This document shows, piece after piece, positions 1-4,319 of a stretch of DNA of 6,189 nucleotides. The notes under the pieces are model-generated. The model worked only from the letters and a program-made list of their open reading frames with translations, had not been told where the DNA came from and did no database searches. This DNA comes from Acidobacteriota bacterium (GTDB taxonomy: Bacteria > Acidobacteriota > Terriglobia > Acidiferrales > 2-02-FULL-67-57), in the NCBI GenBank assembly GCA_016189965.1, contig JACPRL010000042.1, positions 1-6,189 on the forward strand. The letters are read 5' to 3'. Every line of letters starts with the position of its first letter. Position 1 is the stretch's first letter. A program made the position numbers and the translations under genes.

Positions 1-66
1 GCCGCCTACATCCTGGCCATCGACCGGGTCGCCTTCGCGCTCAAACTCCGCGGCCTCTACGCGTAA
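1..66 (+). CDS. C-terminal end of probable Glu/Leu/Phe/Val dehydrogenase (5' end outside window)
   Basis: An open frame enters from the left edge in frame 1 and ends at TAA 64-66, giving 21 residues: AAYILAIDRVAFALKLRGLY followed by A. The pattern AAYxLAxxRVxxAxxLRG close to the terminus resembles the last helix of the NAD(P)-dependent glutamate dehydrogenase family (Glu/Leu/Phe/Val dehydrogenases), which often end in an RTAAY...RG(I/L)YP type tail. These enzymes interconvert glutamate and 2-oxoglutarate plus ammonia in the cytoplasm. Only the tail is visible, with no catalytic or nucleotide-binding residues, so the family call rests on tail similarity alone. The coding sense and the stop are more secure than the product. 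Confidence 0.5.
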   Translation, partial: AAYILAIDRVAFALKLRGLYA

Positions 67-73
67 GGACTTA

Positions 74-183
74 GCCACAAAGGCACGAAGACACGAAGAA
101 AAAAGGTTCGAAGAGCTTGACCTGGTTCCGAATCCCGCCCGTAAGAATTCCATTCCTTCTTTGTGCTTTTGTGTCTTTGTGGC
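74..183. repeat. 110-bp inverted repeat with CACRAAGA-unit arms
   Basis: The left arm (74-100) and the right arm (157-183) are reverse complements at 22 of 27 positions, around a 56-bp centre. The left arm is itself a tandem of three 8-bp units at 76-99: CACAAAGG, CACGAAGA, CACGAAGA. The reverse complement of the right arm shows the same 8-bp period. Elements of the CACAAAGGCACGAAGACACG type are, from memory, common dispersed repeats in Acidobacteriota, Planctomycetota and similar genomes. The left arm begins 7 bp after the upstream stop codon. The right arm lies within the signal-peptide region of the downstream protease frame. As RNA it could fold into an imperfect hairpin of about 27 bp. 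Confidence 0.75.
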
Positions 184-1001
184 CGACCGTTTCGGCCGGT
201 GCGCAAGGGGCGGTTGACCGCGTGGCGATTGAGTACCGGGCGCCGACGCTGGTCGTGGAGGCGCGGGTCAACGGATCGGAGGCGCTCTGGTTCGCCTTTG
301 ACACCGGTGCTTCGACCTGTCTGATCGACGCCCGCGCCGCGCAACGCCTGGGGCTCAAACCAGAGCAGCGCCCCGGGCGCGAGGGGCCGCACTTCGCCCG
401 CGCCCGCACGCTGGCCGTCGGCCGCGCCATCGCGCACGACCTCGAACTGGTCATCCGCGACCTCTCCGGCCTCTCGGAGCAGGTAGGGCTCGAGCTCGCC
501 GGCATCATCGGCTACACCTGGATGGAGCAGTTTGTTTTTGAGATCAACTACCGCGAGGCGACGCTGACGCTGTGGCCACGCAGCGCTGAGCTCGTCCCTC
601 GCGCCGATCAGCTTCCCCTGCCGCTGGAGCTCCGTTCGCTGCCCGGCCTCACGGGCGCCACGCTCTACGTCCCGGCGCGCCTGGAAGGCCGGCACCGCTG
701 CGCGATGGAGATTGACACCGGCACCGACGTGGGCATCCTCGGTCGGCACCTGGCGGCGCAACTGGGCATTGACGTCAACCCGCTCGGCGGCGCCGCCGAC
801 GAGCGCCTTGCCCACCGCGTCACGCGACTCGAGCTGGGTGGGCGCGTGTTCACGGGCGTTTCGTTCCTGGTGGATCCGCGGCGCGGCGCCGACGCGAATC
901 CCTACGCCCAGTGTGTCATCGGCAACGAGCAACTGAAGAGCTTCGCGCTGACGCTCGACATCCCGCGCCGTCGGGCCTTCTTCCGCTCCGTCCTACCCTA
1001 G
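117..1001 (+). CDS. secreted retropepsin-like aspartyl protease family protein, two DTG domains
   Basis: This frame encodes 294 residues. After a hydrophobic stretch (about residues 11-25) and a probable signal-peptidase site near VSAGAQ (25-30) come two similar halves. The first carries FDTGAST at 61-67 and IIGYTWMEQFVFEINY at 130-145; the second carries EIDTGTD at 199-205 and CVIGNEQLKSFALTLD at 266-281. Each half follows the retropepsin pattern of a catalytic DTG followed by an IIG flap/core motif, so one chain could make a pseudo-dimeric active site (D62 and D200). Family members are peptidases or peptidase-like binding proteins; substrate is unknown, and export to the periplasm is inferred. 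The start is uncertain. TTG 117 follows AAAAGG at 101-106 and keeps the signal peptide, but that peptide is encoded by a repeat arm. GTG 222 (residue 36) is an alternative and would make a cytoplasmic protein. The next gene lies about 120 bp downstream with its own promoter. Confidence 0.85.
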   Translation: MTWFRIPPVRIPFLLCAFVSLWPTVSAGAQGAVDRVAIEYRAPTLVVEARVNGSEALWFAFDTGASTCLIDARAAQRLGLKPEQRPGREGPHFARARTLAVGRAIAHDLELVIRDLSGLSEQVGLELAGIIGYTWMEQFVFEINYREATLTLWPRSAELVPRADQLPLPLELRSLPGLTGATLYVPARLEGRHRCAMEIDTGTDVGILGRHLAAQLGIDVNPLGGAADERLAHRVTRLELGGRVFTGVSFLVDPRRGADANPYAQCVIGNEQLKSFALTLDIPRRRAFFRSVLP

Positions 1002-1044
1002 CTGATTGACCTACGACAGCCGTCGGGGATGCTCCACTTTCCAT

Positions 1045-1073
1045 TTGCAGCCCCAAGCTGGTTCCGCTATGCT
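1045..1073 (+). promoter_or_regulatory. probable sigma70 promoter of the BMC operon
   Basis: A -35-like TTGCAG (1045-1050) and a -10-like TATGCT (1068-1073) are separated by exactly 17 bp. Transcription would start near 1080, leaving a leader of about 40 nt before GTG 1119. It lies inside the region that would be coding if the aldolase started at ATG 1029, which is one reason to prefer the later start. The -35 matches the consensus only at TTG, so the call is moderate. Confidence 0.5.
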
Positions 1074-1118
1074 GAGGCACCCGGAGAGAATCTCGACCGA
1101 GACAGGGCAGCCACGCCC

Positions 1119-1940
1119 GTGAGCCTCACGCCGGGTACACTCAAGACCGAAGACGAGCACCGGCGCGACCTCTGCCTGGTGGGCCGGTGGATCCACCAGC
1201 GGGAGTACGTCGCCGCTACGGACGGCAACCTTTCCGTGCGGCTCGACAGTCAGCGCGTCCTCGCCACCCCGACGCTGATGTCGAAAGGGATGATGGAGCC
1301 GGGCGACCTGGTGGTGGTGGACTACCAGGGCAAAAAGGTGGCCGGGCGGCGGAACGCCTCAAGCGAAATCGCCATGCACCTGCTCATCTACCGCCGCCGG
1401 CCCGACGTGCACGCTGTTGTCCACGCTCATCCGCCTGTGGCCACCGGCTACGCCGCCGCCGGGCTGCCGCTCAATCAGGCGCTCATCAGCGAAGTAGTAC
1501 TGGCGCTGGGTTGCATCCCGCTGGCGCGCTACGGCACGCCGGGCACCCCCGAGCTCTCCGATGCCTTAAGCCCGCTGGTGGGCCAGTACGACGCCATCCT
1601 GATGGCGAACCACGGCGTGGTCACCTACGGCGCCGACCTGCTGACGGCCTACATGCGGATGGAGACAGTCGAACACTTTGCCCGCATCTCGCTGGTCACG
1701 CACCTGCTGGGGCGGCAGACGCTGCTCAGCCGCGAAGAGGTCGAAAAGCTGGCCGAGGCCCGCGCGCGCTACTTCGCCGGCACCGGCGCCCCCGCGGCGC
1801 CACTGACGGAAGCCTGCCCGGTGGCCGCCGACGGCCGCTCGGGTCCGCTGCCCGAGAGCGCGCGGGAGCGCTTCTGGGTGACGCGGGAGGAGCTCGAAGC
1901 TCTGATTGACGAAGCTGTGAAATCTGCTAAAGTTCGCTAG
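1119..1940 (+). CDS. class II aldolase/adducin family protein (fuculose/rhamnulose-1-phosphate aldolase type), BMC-associated
   Basis: The product is 273 aa, a Zn-dependent class II aldolase. Numbered from GTG 1119, the metal and catalytic residues of L-fuculose-1-phosphate aldolase can be placed: acidic E83 in SSEIAMH, zinc ligands H102 and H104 in VHAHPP, and H165 in ANHGVV. The phosphate-binding region TDGNLSVR (34-41) and SKGM (55-58) are also present. The family cleaves fuculose-1-P or rhamnulose-1-P to DHAP and L-lactaldehyde; the exact substrate cannot be read from sequence. GTG 1119 is preferred over ATG 1029, because it gives the usual family N-terminus (about 10 residues before the first helix) and leaves room for the 1045-1073 promoter. 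The ribosome site is weak (AGGG, 11 nt upstream). After the catalytic domain (to about residue 220) comes a Gly/Ala/Pro-rich linker, then a terminal amphipathic helix. The next gene, a BMC shell protein, starts 38 bp downstream, marking this as the cargo enzyme of the operon. Confidence 0.9.
   Translation: MSLTPGTLKTEDEHRRDLCLVGRWIHQREYVAATDGNLSVRLDSQRVLATPTLMSKGMMEPGDLVVVDYQGKKVAGRRNASSEIAMHLLIYRRRPDVHAVVHAHPPVATGYAAAGLPLNQALISEVVLALGCIPLARYGTPGTPELSDALSPLVGQYDAILMANHGVVTYGADLLTAYMRMETVEHFARISLVTHLLGRQTLLSREEVEKLAEARARYFAGTGAPAAPLTEACPVAADGRSGPLPESARERFWVTREELEALIDEAVKSAKVR
1875..1937 (+). other. candidate encapsulation peptide at aldolase C-terminus
   Basis: The last 21 residues, beginning WVTREELEALIDEAV, follow a roughly 30-residue linker rich in Ala, Pro and Gly (1779-1868). 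Leu, Ile, Ala and Val recur at i, i+3/i+4 positions (LEALIDEAV), giving one hydrophobic face. This is the arrangement known for BMC encapsulation peptides (for example the N-terminus of PduP, SELETLIRTIL): a short amphipathic helix joined to the enzyme by a flexible linker, docking on shell hexamers. Ordinary FucA-type aldolases end soon after the catalytic domain. The targeting role is inferred. Confidence 0.55.
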
Positions 1941-1956
1941 CCCGCTCTCGGCGGGC
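1940..1956 (+). promoter_or_regulatory. intercistronic hairpin, aldolase/BMC-H junction
   Basis: GCCCGC (1940-1945) pairs with GCGGGC (1951-1956) across a 5-nt loop. It starts on the last base of the aldolase stop codon and ends 8 nt before the Shine-Dalgarno of the shell gene. No T-run follows, so it is more likely an mRNA-stability or translation-spacing element than a terminator. Confidence 0.45.
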
Positions 1957-1964
1957 CAGTCGGG

Positions 1965-1971
1965 AAGGAGG
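1965..1971 (+). promoter_or_regulatory. strong Shine-Dalgarno of the BMC-H gene
   Basis: AAGGAGG lies 7 nt before ATG 1979. It is the only near-consensus ribosome site in the BMC operon, placed on the gene whose product is needed in the greatest number of copies in a shell. Confidence 0.8.
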
Positions 1972-1978
1972 AACAGGC

Positions 1979-2275
1979 ATGGGTGAAGCGCTGGGCATGA
2001 TCGAGACCCGTGGCTTGGTGGCGATGATCGAGGCCTCCGACGCCATGGTGAAGGCGGCCAAGGTGACGCTGGTGGGCTGGGAGAAGATCGGGTCGGGCTA
2101 CGTGACGGCGCTGGTGCGCGGCGACGTTGCGGCGGTGAAGGCAGCCACCGACGCCGGCGCGGCCGCCGCCCGCCGGGTGGGCGAGCTGATCGCCGTGCAC
2201 GTGATTCCGCGGCCGCATCCCTCGCTCGAAGACGTGCTGCCCATCGGCAAGGCAGCCGAGCTGGTCGCCCGCTAG
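1979..2275 (+). CDS. BMC-H hexameric microcompartment shell protein (PduA/EutM/CcmK family)
   Basis: This 98-aa protein is one complete BMC domain (Pfam00936 type) of normal length. Family hallmarks are MIETRGLVAMIEASDAM (7-23), the edge lysine K25 expected at the hexamer-hexamer interface, the pore-loop motif KIGSG (36-40), VRGDVAAVKAATDAG (46-60) and the HVIPRPH segment (74-80). These closely match PduA and EutM, whose flat hexamers tile the facets of metabolosome shells and let small polar metabolites through the central pore. It is the only BMC-H gene in the window, and no tandem BMC-T gene is present. The start is fixed by AAGGAGG 7 nt upstream. The aldolase ends 38 bp upstream. The BMC-P genes begin 153 bp downstream, after a stretch containing three hairpins. 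Confidence 0.97.
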   Translation: MGEALGMIETRGLVAMIEASDAMVKAAKVTLVGWEKIGSGYVTALVRGDVAAVKAATDAGAAAARRVGELIAVHVIPRPHPSLEDVLPIGKAAELVAR

Positions 2276-2292
2276 CCGGGCCAGACGAGGCT

Positions 2293-2314
2293 CCCGGTGG
2301 CAGGTGCCACCGGG
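2293..2314 (+). repeat. 22-nt hairpin repeat, copy A
   Basis: A perfect 9-bp stem with a 4-nt loop: left arm CCCGGTGGC, loop AGGT, right arm the exact complement. It lies 17 bp after the BMC-H stop. Two further copies with compensated stem changes are at 2756-2777 and 2800-2821. No T-run follows, so strict termination is unlikely; RNA stabilisation or attenuation between the hexamer and pentamer genes is plausible. Confidence 0.7.
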
Positions 2315-2355
2315 CTCGGCGTTATGTATTTGCTGGGCGGTCGGTGTTTTGTCGG

Positions 2356-2375
2356 GGCCGGGCTTGAGCCCGGCC
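2356..2375 (+). repeat. GGGC-tetraloop-GCCC hairpin (8-bp stem)
   Basis: Left arm GGCCGGGC, loop TTGA, perfect complementary right arm; the right arm is followed by GAAAA. It is a member of a second hairpin family in this window (others at 2397-2410 and 3682-3699) that shares a GGGC core stem and a TNNA loop. It is situated between the BMC-H and first BMC-P genes. Confidence 0.6.
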
Positions 2376-2396
2376 GAAAAGGCGTTCACTTAACTT

Positions 2397-2410
2397 GGGG
2401 CTTCAGCCCC
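2397..2410 (+). repeat. short GGGGC-TTCA-GCCCC hairpin before first BMC-P gene
   Basis: A 5-bp perfect stem with loop TTCA ends 18 nt before ATG 2429. It is followed by CTGAG (2410-2414) and CTCAG (2424-2428), which could also pair and hide the weak GAGG ribosome site. It may lower translation of the pentamer gene; that is inference. Confidence 0.4.
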
Positions 2411-2428
2411 TGAGGTTTCTCAACTCAG

Positions 2429-2734
2429 ATGCAACTCGCTCGAGTCGTCGGAACCGTCGTGGCCACGCGCAAAGACCCGCGCCTGGAAGGGAAGAAGCTG
2501 CTGGTGGTGAAGACCATCTCGCCGACGGGGGAGGACGACGGCAACTATCTGGTGGCGGTGGACACGGTGGGCGCCGGGGCAGGCGAGACCGTGCTCATCG
2601 TGCAGGGTGGTTCGGCGCGCATGGCGGCCGAGTGCAAAGACCGCCCAGTGGATACGGCCATCATCGGCGTCGTAGATGCGGTGCGGCTCGACGAGCAGCC
2701 CGCCCGCGTCGCTGCAACATCCTCACGAAAATGA
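2429..2734 (+). CDS. BMC-P pentameric vertex protein 1 (EutN/CcmL/CsoS4 family)
   Basis: A 101-aa protein of the EutN/CcmL fold (Pfam03319 type), which forms pentamers that close the vertices of BMC shells. Visible hallmarks are the opening strand MQLARVVGTVVAT (1-13), the LEGKKLLVV strand (19-27), VAVDTVGAGAGETVLIVQGGSAR (42-64) and the final strand DTAIIGVVDAV (75-85). It has the classical GAGAGE and GGSAR motifs, so it is the most canonical of the three copies. A polar 14-16 residue tail (about 86-101) extends past the usual end of the domain. The ribosome site is weak (GAGG at 2412-2415, 13 nt upstream). It comes after BMC-H and before two more BMC-P genes. Confidence 0.95.
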   Translation: MQLARVVGTVVATRKDPRLEGKKLLVVKTISPTGEDDGNYLVAVDTVGAGAGETVLIVQGGSARMAAECKDRPVDTAIIGVVDAVRLDEQPARVAATSSRK

Positions 2735-2749
2735 GCACATCCCACCTTT

Positions 2750-2785
2750 GCTCAGCCCGGCGGCCCCTGCCGCCGGGGAATGAGC
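2750..2785 (+). repeat. extended hairpin containing 22-nt repeat copy B (2756-2777)
   Basis: The core is a 9-bp perfect stem (left arm CCCGGCGGC, loop CCCT) at 2756-2777. An outer 5-bp stem, GCTCA (2750-2754) with TGAGC (2781-2785), encloses it across a small asymmetric internal loop. It begins 15 bp after the first BMC-P gene ends. Compared with copy A, stem position 6 changes from a T-A to a C-G pair. Confidence 0.7.
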
Positions 2786-2798
2786 CCACTTCGAGCGG

Positions 2799-2822
2799 GC
2801 CCAGTGGCGGGGGCCACTGGGC
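2799..2822 (+). repeat. hairpin containing 22-nt repeat copy C (2800-2821)
   Basis: A perfect 10-bp stem with loop GGGG, left arm GCCCAGTGGC. It ends 18 nt before ATG 2841 of the second BMC-P gene. Relative to copy A, the fourth stem pair is A-T instead of G-C, so the structure is kept while the sequence differs. Confidence 0.7.
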
Positions 2823-2840
2823 TGAGCGGGTTATTCTCTA

Positions 2841-3134
2841 ATGTACCTGGGCAAAGTCATCGGCAACGTGGTCTGCACGATGAAGAACCCTGTGCTGGAG
2901 GGGAAGAAAATCCTTGTCGTGCAGCCGCTCGACCGCGCCGGAAAACCCAAGGGCAAGCCGGTGATTGGGCTCGACTCCGTCGGCGCGGGCGCCGGCGAGA
3001 CCATCTACTGGTGCCGCGGGCGGGAGGCCAGCTTCGTCTGGTACCCGACCGAAGTGCCGACCGACTGCACGATTGTGGCCATCGTCGACCGCGTCAACGT
3101 CAAAGAAAAGGGAACCACAGATTCACACAGATGA
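2841..3134 (+). CDS. BMC-P pentameric vertex protein 2 (EutN/CcmL family)
   Basis: A 97-aa EutN/CcmL-fold protein. It opens MYLGKVIGNVVCTMKN (1-16), continues LEGKKILVVQPLD (19-31) and IGLDSVGAGAGETIYWCRG (42-60), and closes PTDCTIVAIVDRV (73-85). The region after GAGAGE differs from copy 1: the GGSAR element is replaced by CRGREASFVWY (58-68), with cysteines at 12, 58 and 76. Such variants typically occur beside classical BMC-P genes in multi-pentamer loci. The last residues, TTDSHR, and the TGA stop are encoded by the left arm of the 3113-3211 inverted repeat, so the native C-terminus was probably altered when the repeat arrived. No strong Shine-Dalgarno is seen; GAGCGGG lies 10 nt upstream. 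Confidence 0.95.
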   Translation: MYLGKVIGNVVCTMKNPVLEGKKILVVQPLDRAGKPKGKPVIGLDSVGAGAGETIYWCRGREASFVWYPTEVPTDCTIVAIVDRVNVKEKGTTDSHR

Positions 3135-3211
3135 ACACAGATAGGAAACGAGAAAGCAGGCACTTGATGGCTTACTCTTTTATTTGTGTGCATCTGTGTG
3201 CATCTGTGGTT
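3113..3211. repeat. 99-bp inverted repeat with ACAGAT-unit arms between BMC-P2 and BMC-P3
   Basis: The left arm (3113-3142) and the right arm (3182-3211) are reverse complements at 27 of 30 positions, around a 39-bp AT-richer centre. The arm is built of 10-bp units: ACAGATTCAC (3117-3126), ACAGATGAAC (3127-3136) and ACAGAT (3137-3142). From memory, ACCACAGAT/ACACAGAT elements are widespread dispersed repeats in environmental Gram-negative phyla. The element overlaps the end of BMC-P2, supplying its stop codon, and ends 11 nt before the ATG of BMC-P3. It would form a long stem-loop in the operon mRNA. Confidence 0.85.
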
Positions 3212-3222
3212 TCAAAGTCTTT

Positions 3223-3495
3223 ATGCTGATTGGGAGAGTCATCGGGGAGGTGTGGGCGACGCAGAAGCAGGCGTCGCACGAAGCGCGCAAGTGCCTCTAC
3301 GTCCAGCCGCTCAACCTCGACGGCTCGGAGCGCGGCGAGCCCATCTTGGCGCTCGATGCGGTGGACGCGGGGGTGGGCGACCGCGTGCTGGTGGCGACGG
3401 AGGGGTTTTCGGCCATGACGGCGGTCGGGCGGCCCAACTCGCCGATTGATATGGCGGTGGTGGGCGTGGTGGACGAGGTGGAAGTGGTGGAATAG
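3223..3495 (+). CDS. BMC-P pentameric vertex protein 3 (EutN/CcmL family)
   Basis: A 90-aa EutN/CcmL-fold protein: MLIGRVIGEVWATQK (1-15), ARKCLYVQPLNLDG (21-34), ILALDAVDAGVGDRVLVATEG (41-61), then PIDMAVVGVVDEVEVVE at the end. The canonical GAGAGE is DAGVGD here, and GGSAR becomes GFSAM. ATG 3223 is chosen because it aligns with the M-x-x-G-x-V-x-G start of the other two copies. An upstream in-frame TTG 3184 would add 13 residues that are pure repeat translation. The 11 bp between repeat and ATG hold no Shine-Dalgarno, so translation may be inefficient or depend on the hairpin bringing the upstream stop near. This is the last gene of the operon. Confidence 0.93.
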   Translation: MLIGRVIGEVWATQKQASHEARKCLYVQPLNLDGSERGEPILALDAVDAGVGDRVLVATEGFSAMTAVGRPNSPIDMAVVGVVDEVEVVE

Positions 3496-3580
3496 CTTCC
3501 AGACGCCCAAACCTCACAGGCTGGAAGGTCAATCCTACGTTTCCGGCGGGGACACCCACAGAGGGTTTCCCCTTCGGCTC

Positions 3581-3608
3581 GTCCCGCCCCGAGGCTTCGG
3601 GGCGGGAC
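3581..3608. terminator. 12-bp perfect hairpin, possible bidirectional terminator
   Basis: GTCCCGCCCCGA pairs perfectly with its complement across the 4-nt loop GGCT. It is the strongest hairpin in the convergent spacer, about 85 bp past the BMC-P3 stop and about 138 bp past the hemerythrin stop, where a shared terminator would be expected. There is no T-tract on either strand, so it is not a standard intrinsic terminator; it could instead be a dispersed repeat. Confidence 0.35.
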
Positions 3609-3681
3609 TCGCTCAGGGCAAGCCCGCACCCCTTCCGAGGTTGCGCTGCGCGCAGCTTTCTGTCGGCACGGCGCTTCGCGT

Positions 3682-3699
3682 CCCGGGCTGAAGCCCGGG
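3682..3699. repeat. GGGC-TGAA-GCCC hairpin repeat
   Basis: Left arm CCCGGGC, loop TGAA, perfect right arm, followed by CTACCAG. It shares its core with the hairpins at 2356-2375 and 2397-2410. It lies 46 bp from the hemerythrin stop codon. Confidence 0.5.
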
Positions 3700-3745
3700 C
3701 CTACCAGCCGTGCCCTGACAAAGACAGGAGGCGGGCTGCTGCTTC

Positions 3746-4252
3746 TCAGCCTGCCTGCGAAAGGGACTTCCGGGGGTCCACGGGGGCGGTGGGTGCGCCT
3801 GTCCGGGTGGGGAGCTTCTTGAGGATGACGGGGAGCAGCTCGTGCTCTTCGCGTTCCATGTGTGCTTCAAGGGCGCGGGCCAGCTCATCACCGGCCTCTA
3901 CGAGCGGGCGAGAGTCGCCGGTGGAGTTGAAGCGGCTCAACTGCCGCTGAAAGCTCTTGAGCGCCTGGCGGATGGCGTCGTGCTCGTGCCGCATCTCGGC
4001 CACCAGGGCGCGCAGAGCGGGCAACTGCCTTTGGGCGGGGCGGTAGACGGCCTTTTCCTCTTGGCGGAAGCGCTGGCGGCTTTCCGTCTCGAGGGAATGG
4101 TAGAGGCCGCGCAGGAAGCTGATGGCCTGTTGGCACTCGCTATAGCTTCCCCCGCGCACGCGCTCGAGCATGCGCTGCCAGGTTTCCAAGCTTTCGCGCA
4201 GGGCTTTGTTCGATTCGAGGAGAAACTGGGCAGGTACTGCCCGGGTGGTCAT
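3746..4252 (-). CDS. hemerythrin-like HHE cation-binding domain protein
   Basis: A 168-aa, almost wholly helical protein. Candidate iron ligands, in order, are H52 (YHSLE), E65/E66 (FRQEEKAVYRP), H89 with H91 (EMRHEHD) and H131 (HMEREEHELLP, with E135 and H137). This is the H...EE / H / HxxxE spacing of hemerythrin HHE domains, four-helix bundles with a di-iron site that bind O2 or NO or take part in iron and oxidative-stress handling. The specific role is unknown. The last 20 or so residues are a Pro/Thr-rich tail. ATG 4252 is chosen because AAGGAGG (4263 down to 4257) precedes it by 4 nt; in-frame starts further upstream would add 32 poorly conserved-looking residues. It has its own probable promoter and lies 163 bp downstream of the zinc-ribbon membrane-protein gene on the same strand. 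Confidence 0.85.
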   Translation of the reverse strand: MTTRAVPAQFLLESNKALRESLETWQRMLERVRGGSYSECQQAISFLRGLYHSLETESRQRFRQEEKAVYRPAQRQLPALRALVAEMRHEHDAIRQALKSFQRQLSRFNSTGDSRPLVEAGDELARALEAHMEREEHELLPVILKKLPTRTGAPTAPVDPRKSLSQAG

Positions 4253-4319
4253 CGCGCCTCCTTCACCGTGCCCGCGCATGAAGTCGAAGGAGTGCGGCTC
4301 GGCGTCTGCGGGAAGCCGT

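Larger units (their letters stand above)
3496..3745. other. convergent intergenic spacer, hairpin-rich, no gene seen
   Basis: These 250 bp lie between the BMC operon and the oppositely oriented hemerythrin gene. I see no credible coding frame. Inverted repeats present are CTTCCAG (3496-3502) with CTGGAAG (3521-3527), directly after the BMC-P3 stop; a 12-bp-stem hairpin at 3581-3608; a 12-bp palindrome GCTGCGCGCAGC at 3645-3656; and a GGGC-type hairpin at 3682-3699. None is followed by a T-run in either direction. The spacer probably contains termination signals and dispersed repeats. Confidence 0.6.

Noticed and set aside
57..932. A 291-codon minus-strand frame over the protease gene
   Set aside because: It is the GC-rich shadow of the double-DTG protease on the opposite strand; the sequence shows no domain and no ribosome site.
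1187..1909. A 240-codon second plus frame in the aldolase gene
   Set aside because: It is an Arg/Gly/Ala-rich out-of-frame shadow; the other frame holds all the aldolase metal ligands.
2293..2410. The H/P1 hairpins as a true operon terminator
   Set aside because: None is followed by a T-run, and no promoter was recognised before BMC-P1, so the pentamer genes must depend on read-through.
3117..3142. Short regular ACAGAT repeats as a possible CRISPR array
   Set aside because: The 10-bp units are contiguous with no spacers, and they are mirrored at 3182-3211 as an inverted arm, so this is an inverted-repeat element.
3184..3222. N-terminal extension of BMC-P3 from TTG 3184
   Set aside because: The extra 13 residues are translation of the repeat arm. 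ATG 3223 aligns with the starts of the other two BMC-P proteins.
3446..3691. Small open frame running into the convergent spacer
   Set aside because: It overlaps BMC-P3 out of frame and is Trp/Arg-rich without a ribosome site; the spacer is better explained by hairpin repeats.
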